Origin: Magnetospirillum sp. 64-120
GTDB lineage: Bacteria; Pseudomonadota; Alphaproteobacteria; Rhodospirillales; Magnetospirillaceae
Assembly: GCA_001898825.1 (NCBI GenBank)
Contig: MKVK01000029.1
Location: 1-64,000, forward strand
Length of the DNA stretch: 64,000 nucleotides
Direction of reading: 5' to 3'
A program made the position numbers and the translations under genes. The notes beneath the pieces are model-generated. The model ran no database searches. It was given only the letters and a program-made list of their open reading frames with translations, and was not told the DNA's origin. Every line of letters starts with the position of its first letter. The stretch's first letter is position 1. Of the stretch, positions 18,001 through 25,379 are shown piece by piece.

Positions 18001-18226
18001 CGAACGCCGCCACCGGCACATGGGGGTTCAGCTTGGCCAGCGCCGCCCGCAGGCGCGGCACCAGGATCACCTCATGATCCGTCTCGCGCCCCTGGCTGGA
18101 CTTGGACCCGGCCCATTCCTGGTACAGGTTCGCAATCTGCCATCCCAACGACGCGAACAAGGCGATGGCCGGTTGCTCGACGATCGCGTCCTCGGTGTAA
18201 TCGTGGGCGGCAGAGGGCGGGGTCAT
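15050..18226 (-). CDS. hsdR: Type I restriction enzyme, HsdR subunit
   Basis: A 1058-residue translocating endonuclease subunit. The N-terminal nuclease domain has Asp155 and the E-x-K pair Glu169/Lys171 (DLIGF...LELKAS), a complete PD-(D/E)xK site. The motor has Walker A GSGKS (311-315), DEAH at 411-414 and the motif III-like GFTGTP. A C-terminal helical region binds the methylase core. With HsdM and HsdS it cuts DNA lacking the host methylation. The ATG overlaps the stop of the HEPN gene by 4 bases (ATGA). Confidence 0.97.
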   Translation of the reverse strand: MTPPSAAHDYTEDAIVEQPAIALFASLGWQIANLYQEWAGSKSSQGRETDHEVILVPRLRAALAKLNPHVPVAAFDQVVEVLTRDRTKMVPVNANQEVYGLLRDGVKVEIADAHGVIGTEIVRLIEWNPAKAADNDFFLASQFWVRGDIYNRRCDLIGFVNGIPLLFLELKASHKTLKAAYDDNLTDYRYAIPQLFIPNGLVILSNGSQTVMGSTYSPWEHFFEWKRINDEGEKGVVSLETVIRGTCTPARLLDIVENFIVYEEAKGGLIKKVGKNHQYLGVNKAIAEVINAAQRPKGEPGRLGVFWHTQGSGKSLSMVFFAQKILRTVPGNWTFVIVTDREELDDQIYKTFAATGAVKEQEVHATSGKHLQQLLTEDHRYVFTLIHKFNTRDGMPYPTLSQRQDIIVITDEAHRSQYDTLALNMRNALPQAAFLGFTGTPLIAGEERTKEVFGDYISVYNFAQSIEDGATVPLFYENRIPELQLTNDALGEELEQLLEEAELDEAQERKVEQVFAREYHLITRNDRLEAVAEDLVRHFIGRGHRGKAMMVCIDKATAVRMYDKVKAHWQAVLAEFKAKLPATTGEDRAALEEKIAEMEVMDMAVIVSQGQNEVTDLAAKGLDIRPHRKRMIEDDLDEQFKDAKGKLRLVFVCAMWITGFDVPSCSTIYLDKPMKNHTLMQTIARANRKYPGKAAGLIVDYVGVFRNLQKALAIYGGATGEGGETPIKEKAELVEFLKHLIAQALAFCFERGIDAAKIKAASGFEKIALLDDAVEALIDTDETKKAFLGMASGIARVYRAILPDPIATDLAPDAVLISVLAQKIKALSPTPDITHIMEQVEDLLDQSVAPVPYVLPGSTEEPLFDLSQIDFDKLKEKFGQGRKRTEAEKLRALLNQKLQSMVAQNRSRADFLDRFQKLIDEYNAGSQNIEAFFAALVKLAQSLTEEEQRAMREGLTEEELALFDILTKPVPVLADKEQAQVKKVCKALLETLKGEKLVLDWRNKPQARGEVRRTIELVLDKGLPEAYDEDIYATKCDAAYRHVFDCYYGAGENLYAMA

Positions 18227-18834
18227 GGCACCTTAGCTGTGTTTTCTACGAGGGTTTTAAAGGCGCGAACGGCTTTTATGTAACGATCGACGGTAGTGCC
18301 GCCGATTGAAACAGTGGGGTGGTTTCCTCTCCCGCCTATGTTTTCGTTTCGGTCCGCTTTGTGGACGATTTGATGGCGACGAGAAATCATCTCCGACAAG
18401 ATGCTGAAATCGTGTCTATTAATAACATTCATGTCGAAACGACATTTTTGGAGGGCCTTCTTTATATCTCCTGGGTTGTTGAATGTCTCAAACCTCTCAA
18501 TTCTATCTCTCACAGACTTATTAATGAAGTCGCTGATCGCCTCATTGCCGTATTGAATTAACTCACTGATTTTTATCTTCTCTTGCGGCCTCTTATCGTC
18601 AGTTGGGAAGCCATAGCTATCAAGAGTGTCACCTGTAAAAGAAGTAATGCTAATTATCAGGTGTGACCTAATGAAGTCCTCAAGCGCGGCATGAAGCAAT
18701 ACCACTGCCGCCCTGAGTACGTCAGTTTTGTGAGTATCTCGTCTTCCCTTGCCGCTTCGATTGTACTGAGCAACAAGGTTGTCAACTCGGCCCAGATTTT
18801 GATCAAGCCGCTGAGAAATATCAGCAGGTGTCAT
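18223..18834 (-). CDS. HEPN-domain protein inside the type I R-M operon
   Basis: A 203-residue helical protein. The stretch [12 protein letters not shown] (151-162) carries the HEPN ribonuclease motif R-x4-6-H (Arg152/Arg153 and His158), and [19 protein letters not shown] (38-56) resembles the first helix of RiboL-PSP-type HEPN domains. Such domains are RNA-cleaving toxins or effectors in many defence systems. It overlaps hsdS upstream and hsdR downstream by ATGA, so its translation is tied to both. A hand count over 18361-18480 gives about 42% G+C against about 67% in chromosomal genes, so it has a foreign origin. No partner antitoxin is visible; the restriction proteins may serve that role. 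Confidence 0.75.
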   Translation of the reverse strand: MTPADISQRLDQNLGRVDNLVAQYNRSGKGRRDTHKTDVLRAAVVLLHAALEDFIRSHLIISITSFTGDTLDSYGFPTDDKRPQEKIKISELIQYGNEAISDFINKSVRDRIERFETFNNPGDIKKALQKCRFDMNVINRHDFSILSEMISRRHQIVHKADRNENIGGRGNHPTVSIGGTTVDRYIKAVRAFKTLVENTAKVP

Positions 18835-20162
18835 GCGACAAGTTCCTTTTTATCCGCTTCGCTCTGGCTGACATCGATCTCGCCCGAGATCAGCTTGGGC
18901 AGCAGCAGGTCGCGTTGGGCGCGGAGGTTGGCGTTCTTCTGGTTCAAGCCCTCGGCCTGCGCCAGCATCGGCCTGACCAGTTCATCGAAGCGAGCGATGA
19001 CCTCTGGCGGCGGGATGGTGACGGGAAACTGGGGGAACTTGGACAGCGGGATGCGATCCACCGTGGCCCCCGACAAGGTGTTCTGCGCCACGACCTCGCG
19101 CCATGTCGGGCTGAAGAACATGCAGTAGAGGAAGAGGTTTGAGGACGCCTTCGGATCAACCCGGATCAGGGCCAGGCGACGCCCAAGGCACCCCCGGAAG
19201 CCACGAGGAATGATGGCGTATCGGTTCAGGGTCGCCTCGTAGGTGAAGACGATGTCGCCGGGTTGGGGGCAGACCCGCTTGGTCCAGTGCCCGAAGTCCT
19301 CCTCGGCAATGTGGCGGACATCCGCAAGGTCGAGACGACCGCTTTCGGTCAGGTTACCAATGCCCAGGAACACGGGGCCTTCATCGGAAGGCTTCGGCGT
19401 GGCGTGTGGCCCATCATAGAGGCCCTGGTACAGATCGCTGATCGGACCCTGTCGCCATCCTCCGGGCAGGCCATCGTCTTTGACCTCGCCATCATGCCCA
19501 GGAAAGCGGAACTTGACGAACCACTCCTCGTACAGCCGCCGCGCCATCTCTTCCAGGATGGCAATGCGACTGGCGTTGTTCTCGATCAGGTCATCGTAGG
19601 TCGAGAGGATGGAGACGATGCGGCGTTGAGTGACGAGGGGAGGCAACGCAATTCTCAGCCCCTTCAGAATGCCAAGGCTAATTCCCGGAACTGCTGCCCC
19701 TTTGGCATGGCTTCTGACGTACTCAACACCATCTTTCCCACCAAAATAGAAGTATGCGTATAGAGGGTCACAGATGGCTGGATCAACACGCAGCTTCAGC
19801 TGCTTGTTCGAGATGATGTATTTCTCATGCCCCCCACTTCTTGGAATGATGCCAACTTGTCCGATTGTGCCCCAGCATGTGAAGACCAAGTCGTCTGCCG
19901 CAACCACTTGAGCTACGTATTTTAGTGACTGTTCCTCCGAGACGTAGACAAAGCCAGCATCGATGAACCGAACAAGTTCATCTGACAAGTTGCCTCCTCG
20001 GATGACTGGGATGCCAGCATCAACAAAATACTTAGAGCTGATGGATGACCCGAATGGACCTGCAACGCAGGAGTGCTTCTCTGGAGACTTGATTTCATCG
20101 ACCGTGCGGATCTGCCACCCCTCCGGCAACGGGCGGCTATGCAGTGGATGCTGCTCTGTCAT
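18831..20162 (-). CDS. hsdS: Type I restriction enzyme, specificity subunit HsdS
   Basis: 443 residues with two target-recognition domains, each ending in a helical spacer. The first half runs to [17 protein letters not shown], and the second begins at [10 protein letters not shown] and ends with [18 protein letters not shown]. HsdS reads the bipartite DNA target and docks HsdM and HsdR. Base content is mosaic: about 47-48% G+C in the first recognition domain (lines 19741 and 19921) and about 62% in the second (line 19381), as expected if domains were swapped. The start at 20162 overlaps the hsdM stop (ATGA). Confidence 0.95.
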   Translation of the reverse strand: MTEQHPLHSRPLPEGWQIRTVDEIKSPEKHSCVAGPFGSSISSKYFVDAGIPVIRGGNLSDELVRFIDAGFVYVSEEQSLKYVAQVVAADDLVFTCWGTIGQVGIIPRSGGHEKYIISNKQLKLRVDPAICDPLYAYFYFGGKDGVEYVRSHAKGAAVPGISLGILKGLRIALPPLVTQRRIVSILSTYDDLIENNASRIAILEEMARRLYEEWFVKFRFPGHDGEVKDDGLPGGWRQGPISDLYQGLYDGPHATPKPSDEGPVFLGIGNLTESGRLDLADVRHIAEEDFGHWTKRVCPQPGDIVFTYEATLNRYAIIPRGFRGCLGRRLALIRVDPKASSNLFLYCMFFSPTWREVVAQNTLSGATVDRIPLSKFPQFPVTIPPPEVIARFDELVRPMLAQAEGLNQKNANLRAQRDLLLPKLISGEIDVSQSEADKKELVA

Positions 20163-21715
20163 GCCGAGGCTTCCAAGACCTGCGCCACGTTCTGGGCGAT
20201 CCGCTCTTCCAGTTCCCGCGCCTCGGCGTTCAAGACCTCCAATTCCTCGTTCAGTTCCTCCAGCCGCTCGGCGAAGTCCACATCCTCGGCATCCCGTGCC
20301 GCCGCGCCCACATAGCGACCGGGGTTGAGGCTCCAGCCCTGGGCTTCGATCTCGGCCTTGGTGGCTCGCTTGCACAGGCCCGCCACGTCCACATAGCCGT
20401 GGTTCAGCCCCTTTTCGGCCAGCAGGTCGAAGCTGCCCTGGATCAGTTCCGGCTCTTCGCCGCGATAGAGCCTTACGATGTTGGCCAGGAACTCGGTCTG
20501 GGCGGGGGTGAAGTCGCGGTGTGCCCGGTCGATCTGGCGGAAGACATGGCGGGCGTCGATGAACAGGACAGTGTCGCCCCGCTCGGTCTTGGCCTTGGCG
20601 CGGTCGAAGAACCACAGGGTGCAGGGCAGGGTGACGGTATAGAAGAAGTTCGACCCCACCGAGACGATGACATCTACCGCGCCGCTTTCGATCAGCTTCT
20701 GGCGGATCAGTTGCTCGCTGCCCCTGGCGTCGCCCGCCGAATTGGCCATCACAAAGCCCGCCCGCCCGGTCTCGGTCAGGGCGGAATAGAACAGCTGTAT
20801 CCACAGGTAATTGGCGTTGTCGGGCTTGGGCATCCCGAAGGGGAAGCGCAGATCGCCCTCCAGCCGTTCCTTGTCCACGCCCGAGACGTTGAAGGGCGGG
20901 TTGGCCATGACGAAGTCGAAGCGACCACCCTGCTTATCCACCGCGTTCAGCGGGTCTTCGTAATAGGTGTTGGCCACCCGCACGTCACCCGACAGCCCAT
21001 GCACCGCCAGGTTCATCTTGTTCAGGTTGACGGTGGTCTGGTCCTTCTCGACGCCGAAGATGGTGATCTCGTTCATGGCCGCCTTGTTGTGGCGGTTCAC
21101 GAACTCGGCGGACTGGACGAACATGCCGCCCGAGCCGCAGGCCGGGTCATAGATGCGGCCATGGAACGGCTCGATGATCTCGACGATCAGCTTGACGATG
21201 GCCTCGGGCGTATAGAACACGCCGCCCTTCTGGCCTTCCTTCAGGGCGAAGCCGCCCAGGAAGTATTCATAGACCTTGCCGAAGGCGTCGCCGGTCAGGT
21301 CCACCGGGGCCAGCAGGCGCAGCAATTCCACCAGCACCCAGTTGTCGATCTGGGTATAGGTGCGGGGCAAGGCCCCCTTCAAATCGGGGTTTTCATCCTC
21401 GATGGCCTTCATGGCCTCGTTGATGGCCTTGCCGATGTTGTCGCCCTCGGTCAGGGCCTGAAGGGTGGAGAACCGGGCCTCGGGCCGCAGGAAGATGACG
21501 CCCTCGGCCTCGTAATCGGCCTTGCCGATCTTGCGACGCCCGCCAGATCCCACCGGCCCCAGCTTGGCCTCGGCATCGGCGAACTTCTTCTCGGCATAGC
21601 GCAGGAACACCAGACCCAGCACGGGGACCGAGAACTGGGCGGGCTTGAGGCCAGTATTGGCCCACAGCTGATCCGCCGCCGCCCACAATCGCTTTTCCAC
21701 ATCCCCGTTGACCAC
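20159..21715 (-). CDS. hsdM: Type I DNA methyltransferase, HsdM subunit
   Basis: A 518-residue adenine-N6 methylase. The SAM-binding motif is [13 protein letters not shown] and the catalytic motif is NPPF in [14 protein letters not shown]. An N-terminal helical domain for HsdS contact precedes them. The start is GTG at 21715 with GGGGGTG upstream. It is the first gene of the tightly coupled hsdM-hsdS-HEPN-hsdR unit and lies 63 bases after the serine recombinase on the same strand. Confidence 0.97.
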   Translation of the reverse strand: MVNGDVEKRLWAAADQLWANTGLKPAQFSVPVLGLVFLRYAEKKFADAEAKLGPVGSGGRRKIGKADYEAEGVIFLRPEARFSTLQALTEGDNIGKAINEAMKAIEDENPDLKGALPRTYTQIDNWVLVELLRLLAPVDLTGDAFGKVYEYFLGGFALKEGQKGGVFYTPEAIVKLIVEIIEPFHGRIYDPACGSGGMFVQSAEFVNRHNKAAMNEITIFGVEKDQTTVNLNKMNLAVHGLSGDVRVANTYYEDPLNAVDKQGGRFDFVMANPPFNVSGVDKERLEGDLRFPFGMPKPDNANYLWIQLFYSALTETGRAGFVMANSAGDARGSEQLIRQKLIESGAVDVIVSVGSNFFYTVTLPCTLWFFDRAKAKTERGDTVLFIDARHVFRQIDRAHRDFTPAQTEFLANIVRLYRGEEPELIQGSFDLLAEKGLNHGYVDVAGLCKRATKAEIEAQGWSLNPGRYVGAAARDAEDVDFAERLEELNEELEVLNAEARELEERIAQNVAQVLEASA

Positions 21716-21778
21716 CAGACACCCCCAAACCCTTGAACAAGGGAAAGATTACACGGAACGGACGATAACGGCCAAGAC

Positions 21779-22462
21779 TTACGCAGCCACAGCGGCAAGC
21801 CGAGACAGCAAATTCTTGACCGAAGACTTGTGCCAGCGCCCGCCACGGGGCGTCAACATGCCCCGCTGGTTCAACGCCTCGGCCATGGCCCCCAGGCTTT
21901 GGATGCCTTCATGACGCAAGGCGTCGATGACGGGGCCAAGATTGGCGGCATGGTGCCCGGCCTTGTCCTTGATGGCGGCGACACTGGCAGCATTGCCCTT
22001 GCCCGCCCGGCGCAAGGCAGCGGCCCCGTTGGGGTTGCCCAGAACCTTGCCCCGCGCCTTGGCCGAGGCCAGCGCCTCGCGGGTGCGCTTCGAGATCGCC
22101 TCGCGCTCTTGCTGTGCCACCAGGGCCATGATGCCCACGGTCAGGTCGGTTGCCTCGGGCATGTCGGCGGCGACGAACTTCACCCCGCTGTCGCGCAGGG
22201 TCAGCAGGAAAGCAGCGTTGCGGGACAGGCGGTCCAGCTTGGCGATCACCAGGGTGGCCCCGGTGACCTTGGCCAGATGCAGCGCCTTGGCCAGTTCCGG
22301 GCGCTGGTTGCTCTTGCCGCTCTCGACCTCGGTGAACGATCCGATCACGGTTGCGCCCTTGGTGGCGGCGTAATCGGCGATGGCCCGGCTCTGGGCCTCA
22401 AGCCCCAGGCCGCTTGTGCCCTGCTTGGCGGTGGAGACGCGATGATAGGCGACGATCTTCAT
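21779..22462 (-). CDS. Serine recombinase (resolvase/invertase family)
   Basis: A 227-residue protein of small resolvase size. The catalytic region YHRVST gives Arg8 and nucleophile Ser10, and LDRLSRN supplies Arg78 and Arg81. A short C-terminal helix-turn-helix (AMAEALNQRGMLTPRGGRWHKSSV form) follows. It could resolve dimers, invert DNA, or be a relic of a transposon that delivered the restriction genes. It sits between the HNH gene (36 bases) and hsdM (63 bases) on the same strand. Confidence 0.9.
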   Translation of the reverse strand: MKIVAYHRVSTAKQGTSGLGLEAQSRAIADYAATKGATVIGSFTEVESGKSNQRPELAKALHLAKVTGATLVIAKLDRLSRNAAFLLTLRDSGVKFVAADMPEATDLTVGIMALVAQQEREAISKRTREALASAKARGKVLGNPNGAAALRRAGKGNAASVAAIKDKAGHHAANLGPVIDALRHEGIQSLGAMAEALNQRGMLTPRGGRWHKSSVKNLLSRLAAVAA

Positions 22463-22498
22463 GGCGGCCTCGGATGGTACAGAATGGCGTATTGTTCG

Positions 22499-23473
22499 TT
22501 ATTCCATTTTGTACTGCCGAATGCCCGCGTTCGCAAGTCGCTGTATCTCGAAGAGATCGAAGGCGGGCTTTGGGAAGCCGATGAAGAGCGGGCTAACGAA
22601 CACGAGATGGTCGCGCTCGTTCATCTCCTTGACGATGCCGATGCCCTTGAAACGACGATTGCCCGCCGCGAACTCGACATAGGCGGTAGAAGTCGTGATC
22701 CAGCGTGGGTCGTAGACCACTACCACCCGCCACTTGCCCAGCTTGCAGTGGATGTGTGGAGCCTTCTTCCAGTCCGACGAAACCGGGACACTCTGTCCCC
22801 TGGATGGGATTTGAGGGCCGTTCTTGGTAAAGAACTGGCGCTCGAAACTGACGGTGGCCCCGGTGAAATCCTGGCCCAGTTCAACCGCCTGCTCTACCGG
22901 GAGTGCCTGAAAGGAAAGCTGTTTCAGCAGCTTCTCAACACTCCACATCAAGCGGGTCAGATCAAAGCCCATGTCGTGCAGGTTCGTCACATCCGCCAAG
23001 AAAGAGGCGTCGAAACCGAACCCCTGCCCAGCGCCCCACATGGCCAGCCTGGGAATGTTCATGTAACTGATGCCGCCGAAGCCGCTGTCCCACGGCCTTT
23101 CCCCATGATCGGCAGGGCTTGCCTGGGCAAGGCGGGTGGCCTTCTCCGCTTGTTCCTTCCAGGCGACAAGAACCTCCACCGGGTAGTCGGCCCCGTCGTT
23201 CTTGTCGATCAGATCGGCACATGCCCCGCACAACCAAAGACCGTTCTCGATGCTGCGCCTTTCCTCGGGGGACTGGTTCTCGTCGTAGCGCGGCCCTCCC
23301 GGCTGCGCTGCCTTGATGTGCGCAGCCTCACCCGTGATGACGACCTTGTCGGGCTTGCTTCCAGAAGGACCAACCGTGGCCCTGCGGCAGCCTGGGTTGG
23401 AACATATGCCGTTCACCCGATCCCGCAGCAGGCGTATCACAGTGGCGCTGAAGTCGTCGGGACGAGTGGGCAT
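22499..23473 (-). CDS. HNH-nuclease fusion protein with unknown C-terminal domain
   Basis: 324 residues. The first 115 form an HNH domain of the kind found at the head of CBASS effector Cap5: zinc cysteines Cys24/Cys29 (CSNPGC) and Cys82/Cys85 (LCGAC), catalytic His52 in EAAHIKAA, GGPRYDENQSPEERRSIENG, and WLCGACADLID. The other 200 residues match no domain I know, and I see no sign of the SAVED sensor of Cap5. The start at 23473 follows AAGGA by 8 bases. It is the first gene of the island's minus-strand block. By analogy, a sensor-activated DNA nuclease; that is inference. Confidence 0.75.
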   Translation of the reverse strand: MPTRPDDFSATVIRLLRDRVNGICSNPGCRRATVGPSGSKPDKVVITGEAAHIKAAQPGGPRYDENQSPEERRSIENGLWLCGACADLIDKNDGADYPVEVLVAWKEQAEKATRLAQASPADHGERPWDSGFGGISYMNIPRLAMWGAGQGFGFDASFLADVTNLHDMGFDLTRLMWSVEKLLKQLSFQALPVEQAVELGQDFTGATVSFERQFFTKNGPQIPSRGQSVPVSSDWKKAPHIHCKLGKWRVVVVYDPRWITTSTAYVEFAAGNRRFKGIGIVKEMNERDHLVFVSPLFIGFPKPAFDLFEIQRLANAGIRQYKME

Positions 23474-23604
23474 GGTGACAATCCTTGAAGAGGGGGGCAC
23501 GGGGGGAATGTCCGCGCCTTACAACCGCTGAACCCCTCTCAGAAATTTGCAATAGAATATCGCGCTCATGGTATCCGCAAAAGATGCTCGTGACATCCGT
23601 TGCC

Positions 23605-23629
23605 AGTGGTCCAACGCGGTGGTACAAAC
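23605..23629 (+). promoter_or_regulatory. Candidate integrase arm-type sites, right
   Basis: AGTGGTCCAAC (23605-23615) and GTGGTACAAAC (23619-23629). Both words recur near the left end (11921-11945) in the opposite order. They lie 64-88 bases inside attR. Confidence 0.4.
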
Positions 23630-23692
23630 GCCCCAGTCGGGGAGCTGCTCTGACCGTTGATTTTGCTGACTTTTTGCCTTGCTGGAGCGCAA

Positions 23693-23711
23693 TCCGCCCC
23701 TGGGCACCATT
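23693..23711 (+). repeat. attR core: 19-bp direct repeat
   Basis: An exact copy of 11841-11859 (tRNA-Phe 3' end). No tRNA body precedes it, so this is the displaced copy that marks the far end of the island. Chromosomal sequence resumes with CTAAGCCCC. Confidence 0.88.
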
Positions 23712-23870
23712 CTAAGCCCCCGAAGCCCGACGGCTTGCGGGGGCTTTCCATTTGTGGTCTCGGGATAGACGCGGGCCAACGTGGCTGAAAATATCGCCGG
23801 CCTAAAATGCGTTGGTGATCCATCTTTCCCTTGTGCTTTAAACCACTCGTTAAACCCTTTGACATAGATA

Positions 23871-25379
23871 ATGAATGCTCGCGTCAGAAGGATGTTGAGC
23901 TTGGGCGGCAGAAGGACCATCAGATCGTTGATGACGGCGACGGCGTTGGTGTCGTCGCTGGCGGCCTGTGCCCTGGACCCCGAACCTTTGGCGGAAATCC
24001 GCGTCGATCTGGACCGCCATGCCCAATCCCTGCCTCAAGACGTGCTTTCCCAACCGCTGACCGTTGACGACGCCATCGCCTTGGCGGTGGCCCACAACCT
24101 GGATTCGCGGGTCAAGTTGCTGGAAGAGGTGCTGGCCCAGGGCAAGGCCGACCTGTCCATATTCGCCATGTTGCCGCAGATGGCCGCCAAGGGCGGCATG
24201 ACCCGCCGGTCGTTGCCCAAGGCCACGGTATCCAAGGATTTGTCCACCGGCAGCACGGGCACGTCCTATTCCACCAGCGACGACGCCACCGGCCGCACCG
24301 CCGACTTGACCGCCACCTGGAACCTGATGGATTTCGGCATCGCCATGCTGCGGTCCGAGCAAGAGGAAGACCGGGTCAAGCAGGCGCTGGAAAAGCGCCG
24401 CCGGGCGTTGCATCTGTTGGTCCAAGATGTTCAGGCCGCTTATTGGAAGGCGGTGATCAACGAATATGCCGAGGCCAAGTACAATTCCCTGGAAGTGCGG
24501 CTGAAGCGCTCGGTGGCCGACGCGGAAGAGGCCGAGCGCAGCAAGGTCGGCGATCCCATGCAGATGCTGAACCATCAGCGGGCCATCGTCGACACCATGC
24601 GCCAGATCGCCGAGATGCAGCGCCAGACCGCCACGTCGCGGGCCGATCTGGCGGGGCTGATGGGGGTCGAATCGGTGGCGGCGTTCCAACTGGCCGAGTT
24701 GAAGGACGGCATCACCCTGAAGCTGGACAGCCCGGCCCAGGATGTGGAGGCCCTGCAGCAGGTGGCCTTGGACAACCGGCCGGAACTGAAGGTCGAGGAC
24801 GCCCAGTTCCGCATCGATGTGCAAGACATCTATACCGAGCTGTTGAAGTCGCTGCCGGGGATCGGCCCGTTCATCGGCGGCCATTACGATTCCAATTCCT
24901 ATCTGAAGTACAACGCCTGGGCCGACGCCGGCGTGCAGGTGGCGTGGAATCTGGTGGATTTCCTGTCCGCCCCCAAGCGGATCGGTCAGGCCCAGAACAC
25001 TGCCGAGGTGACCCGGGCCCGCCGTCTGGCCCTGGGTATGGCGGTGGTGACGCAAGTGCGGGTGGCCGACATCCAATACCGCCACGCCTTGAAGGAATAC
25101 CGCCTGACCGACCAGATGGCCGGCATCGACCGCCGCATCACCTCGTTAGCCGGCAAGTCGCGCAATGCCGGCAGCGGCAGCGCCATGGAGGAAATCAAGG
25201 CCGAGGCGTCGTCCATGCTGTCCACCCTTCGGCGCTTCATCCTTTATTCCGAGGTCCAGGCCGCCAAGGCGCGGCTGAACGCCGCCATGGGTCTGGACCC
25301 GCAACCCCCCATGCCCGAGGCCGTGCCGACGGCGCAAACCCCGGTCCCCCAGCATGTCGCCGTCAACCAAAGCCGCTGA
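23871..25379 (+). CDS. TolC-family outer-membrane channel of type I secretion
   Basis: About 500 residues. The N-terminus holds a lipoprotein-type signal (SLAACAL lipobox, Cys near 34), then two long coiled-coil repeats typical of TolC family proteins (LTVDDAIALAVAHNLD; VEALQQVALDNRPELKV). It would form the outer-membrane/periplasmic tunnel of the secretion machine encoded next. The first ATG lacks a ribosome site; starts at 23892 (after GAAGG) or 23931 are possible. It overlaps the ABC gene by 26 bases. Confidence 0.88.
   Translation: MNARVRRMLSLGGRRTIRSLMTATALVSSLAACALDPEPLAEIRVDLDRHAQSLPQDVLSQPLTVDDAIALAVAHNLDSRVKLLEEVLAQGKADLSIFAMLPQMAAKGGMTRRSLPKATVSKDLSTGSTGTSYSTSDDATGRTADLTATWNLMDFGIAMLRSEQEEDRVKQALEKRRRALHLLVQDVQAAYWKAVINEYAEAKYNSLEVRLKRSVADAEEAERSKVGDPMQMLNHQRAIVDTMRQIAEMQRQTATSRADLAGLMGVESVAAFQLAELKDGITLKLDSPAQDVEALQQVALDNRPELKVEDAQFRIDVQDIYTELLKSLPGIGPFIGGHYDSNSYLKYNAWADAGVQVAWNLVDFLSAPKRIGQAQNTAEVTRARRLALGMAVVTQVRVADIQYRHALKEYRLTDQMAGIDRRITSLAGKSRNAGSGSAMEEIKAEASSMLSTLRRFILYSEVQAAKARLNAAMGLDPQPPMPEAVPTAQTPVPQHVAVNQSR

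Larger units (their letters stand above)
11841..23711. mobile_element. Integrated genomic island in tRNA-Phe (defence cargo)
   Basis: About 11.9 kb bounded by a 19-bp direct repeat of the tRNA-Phe 3' end. A tyrosine recombinase gene lies directly inside the tRNA end. All other genes face it on the minus strand: HNH fusion, serine recombinase, hsdM, hsdS, HEPN protein, hsdR, Cys/His protein and ParB-like protein. No phage structural, replication or conjugation genes are seen. It is therefore an integrase-carrying island, mobile only with its own integrase plus outside transfer help, or no longer mobile. Confidence 0.88.
23474..23870. other. Intergenic: island right end and upstream region of secretion operon
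   Basis: 397 bases without a credible gene. It holds the likely promoter of the HNH gene, two words shared with the left end (23605-23629), the attR core (23693-23711), and then chromosomal sequence leading into the type I secretion operon, with an AT-rich stretch at 23835-23870 that may carry its promoter. A minus-strand open frame here lacks support. Confidence 0.7.

Noticed and set aside
22499-23473. Possibility of a complete CBASS operon around the Cap5-like HNH gene
   Set aside because: No CD-NTase cyclase, E1/E2/JAB or SAVED domain is visible in the neighbouring genes, so only an HNH fusion protein can be claimed.
23519-23920. 133-codon minus-strand frame across the attR region
   Set aside because: It spans the attR junction and the start of the tolC-like gene, has no ribosome site, and its sequence has no recognisable feature.
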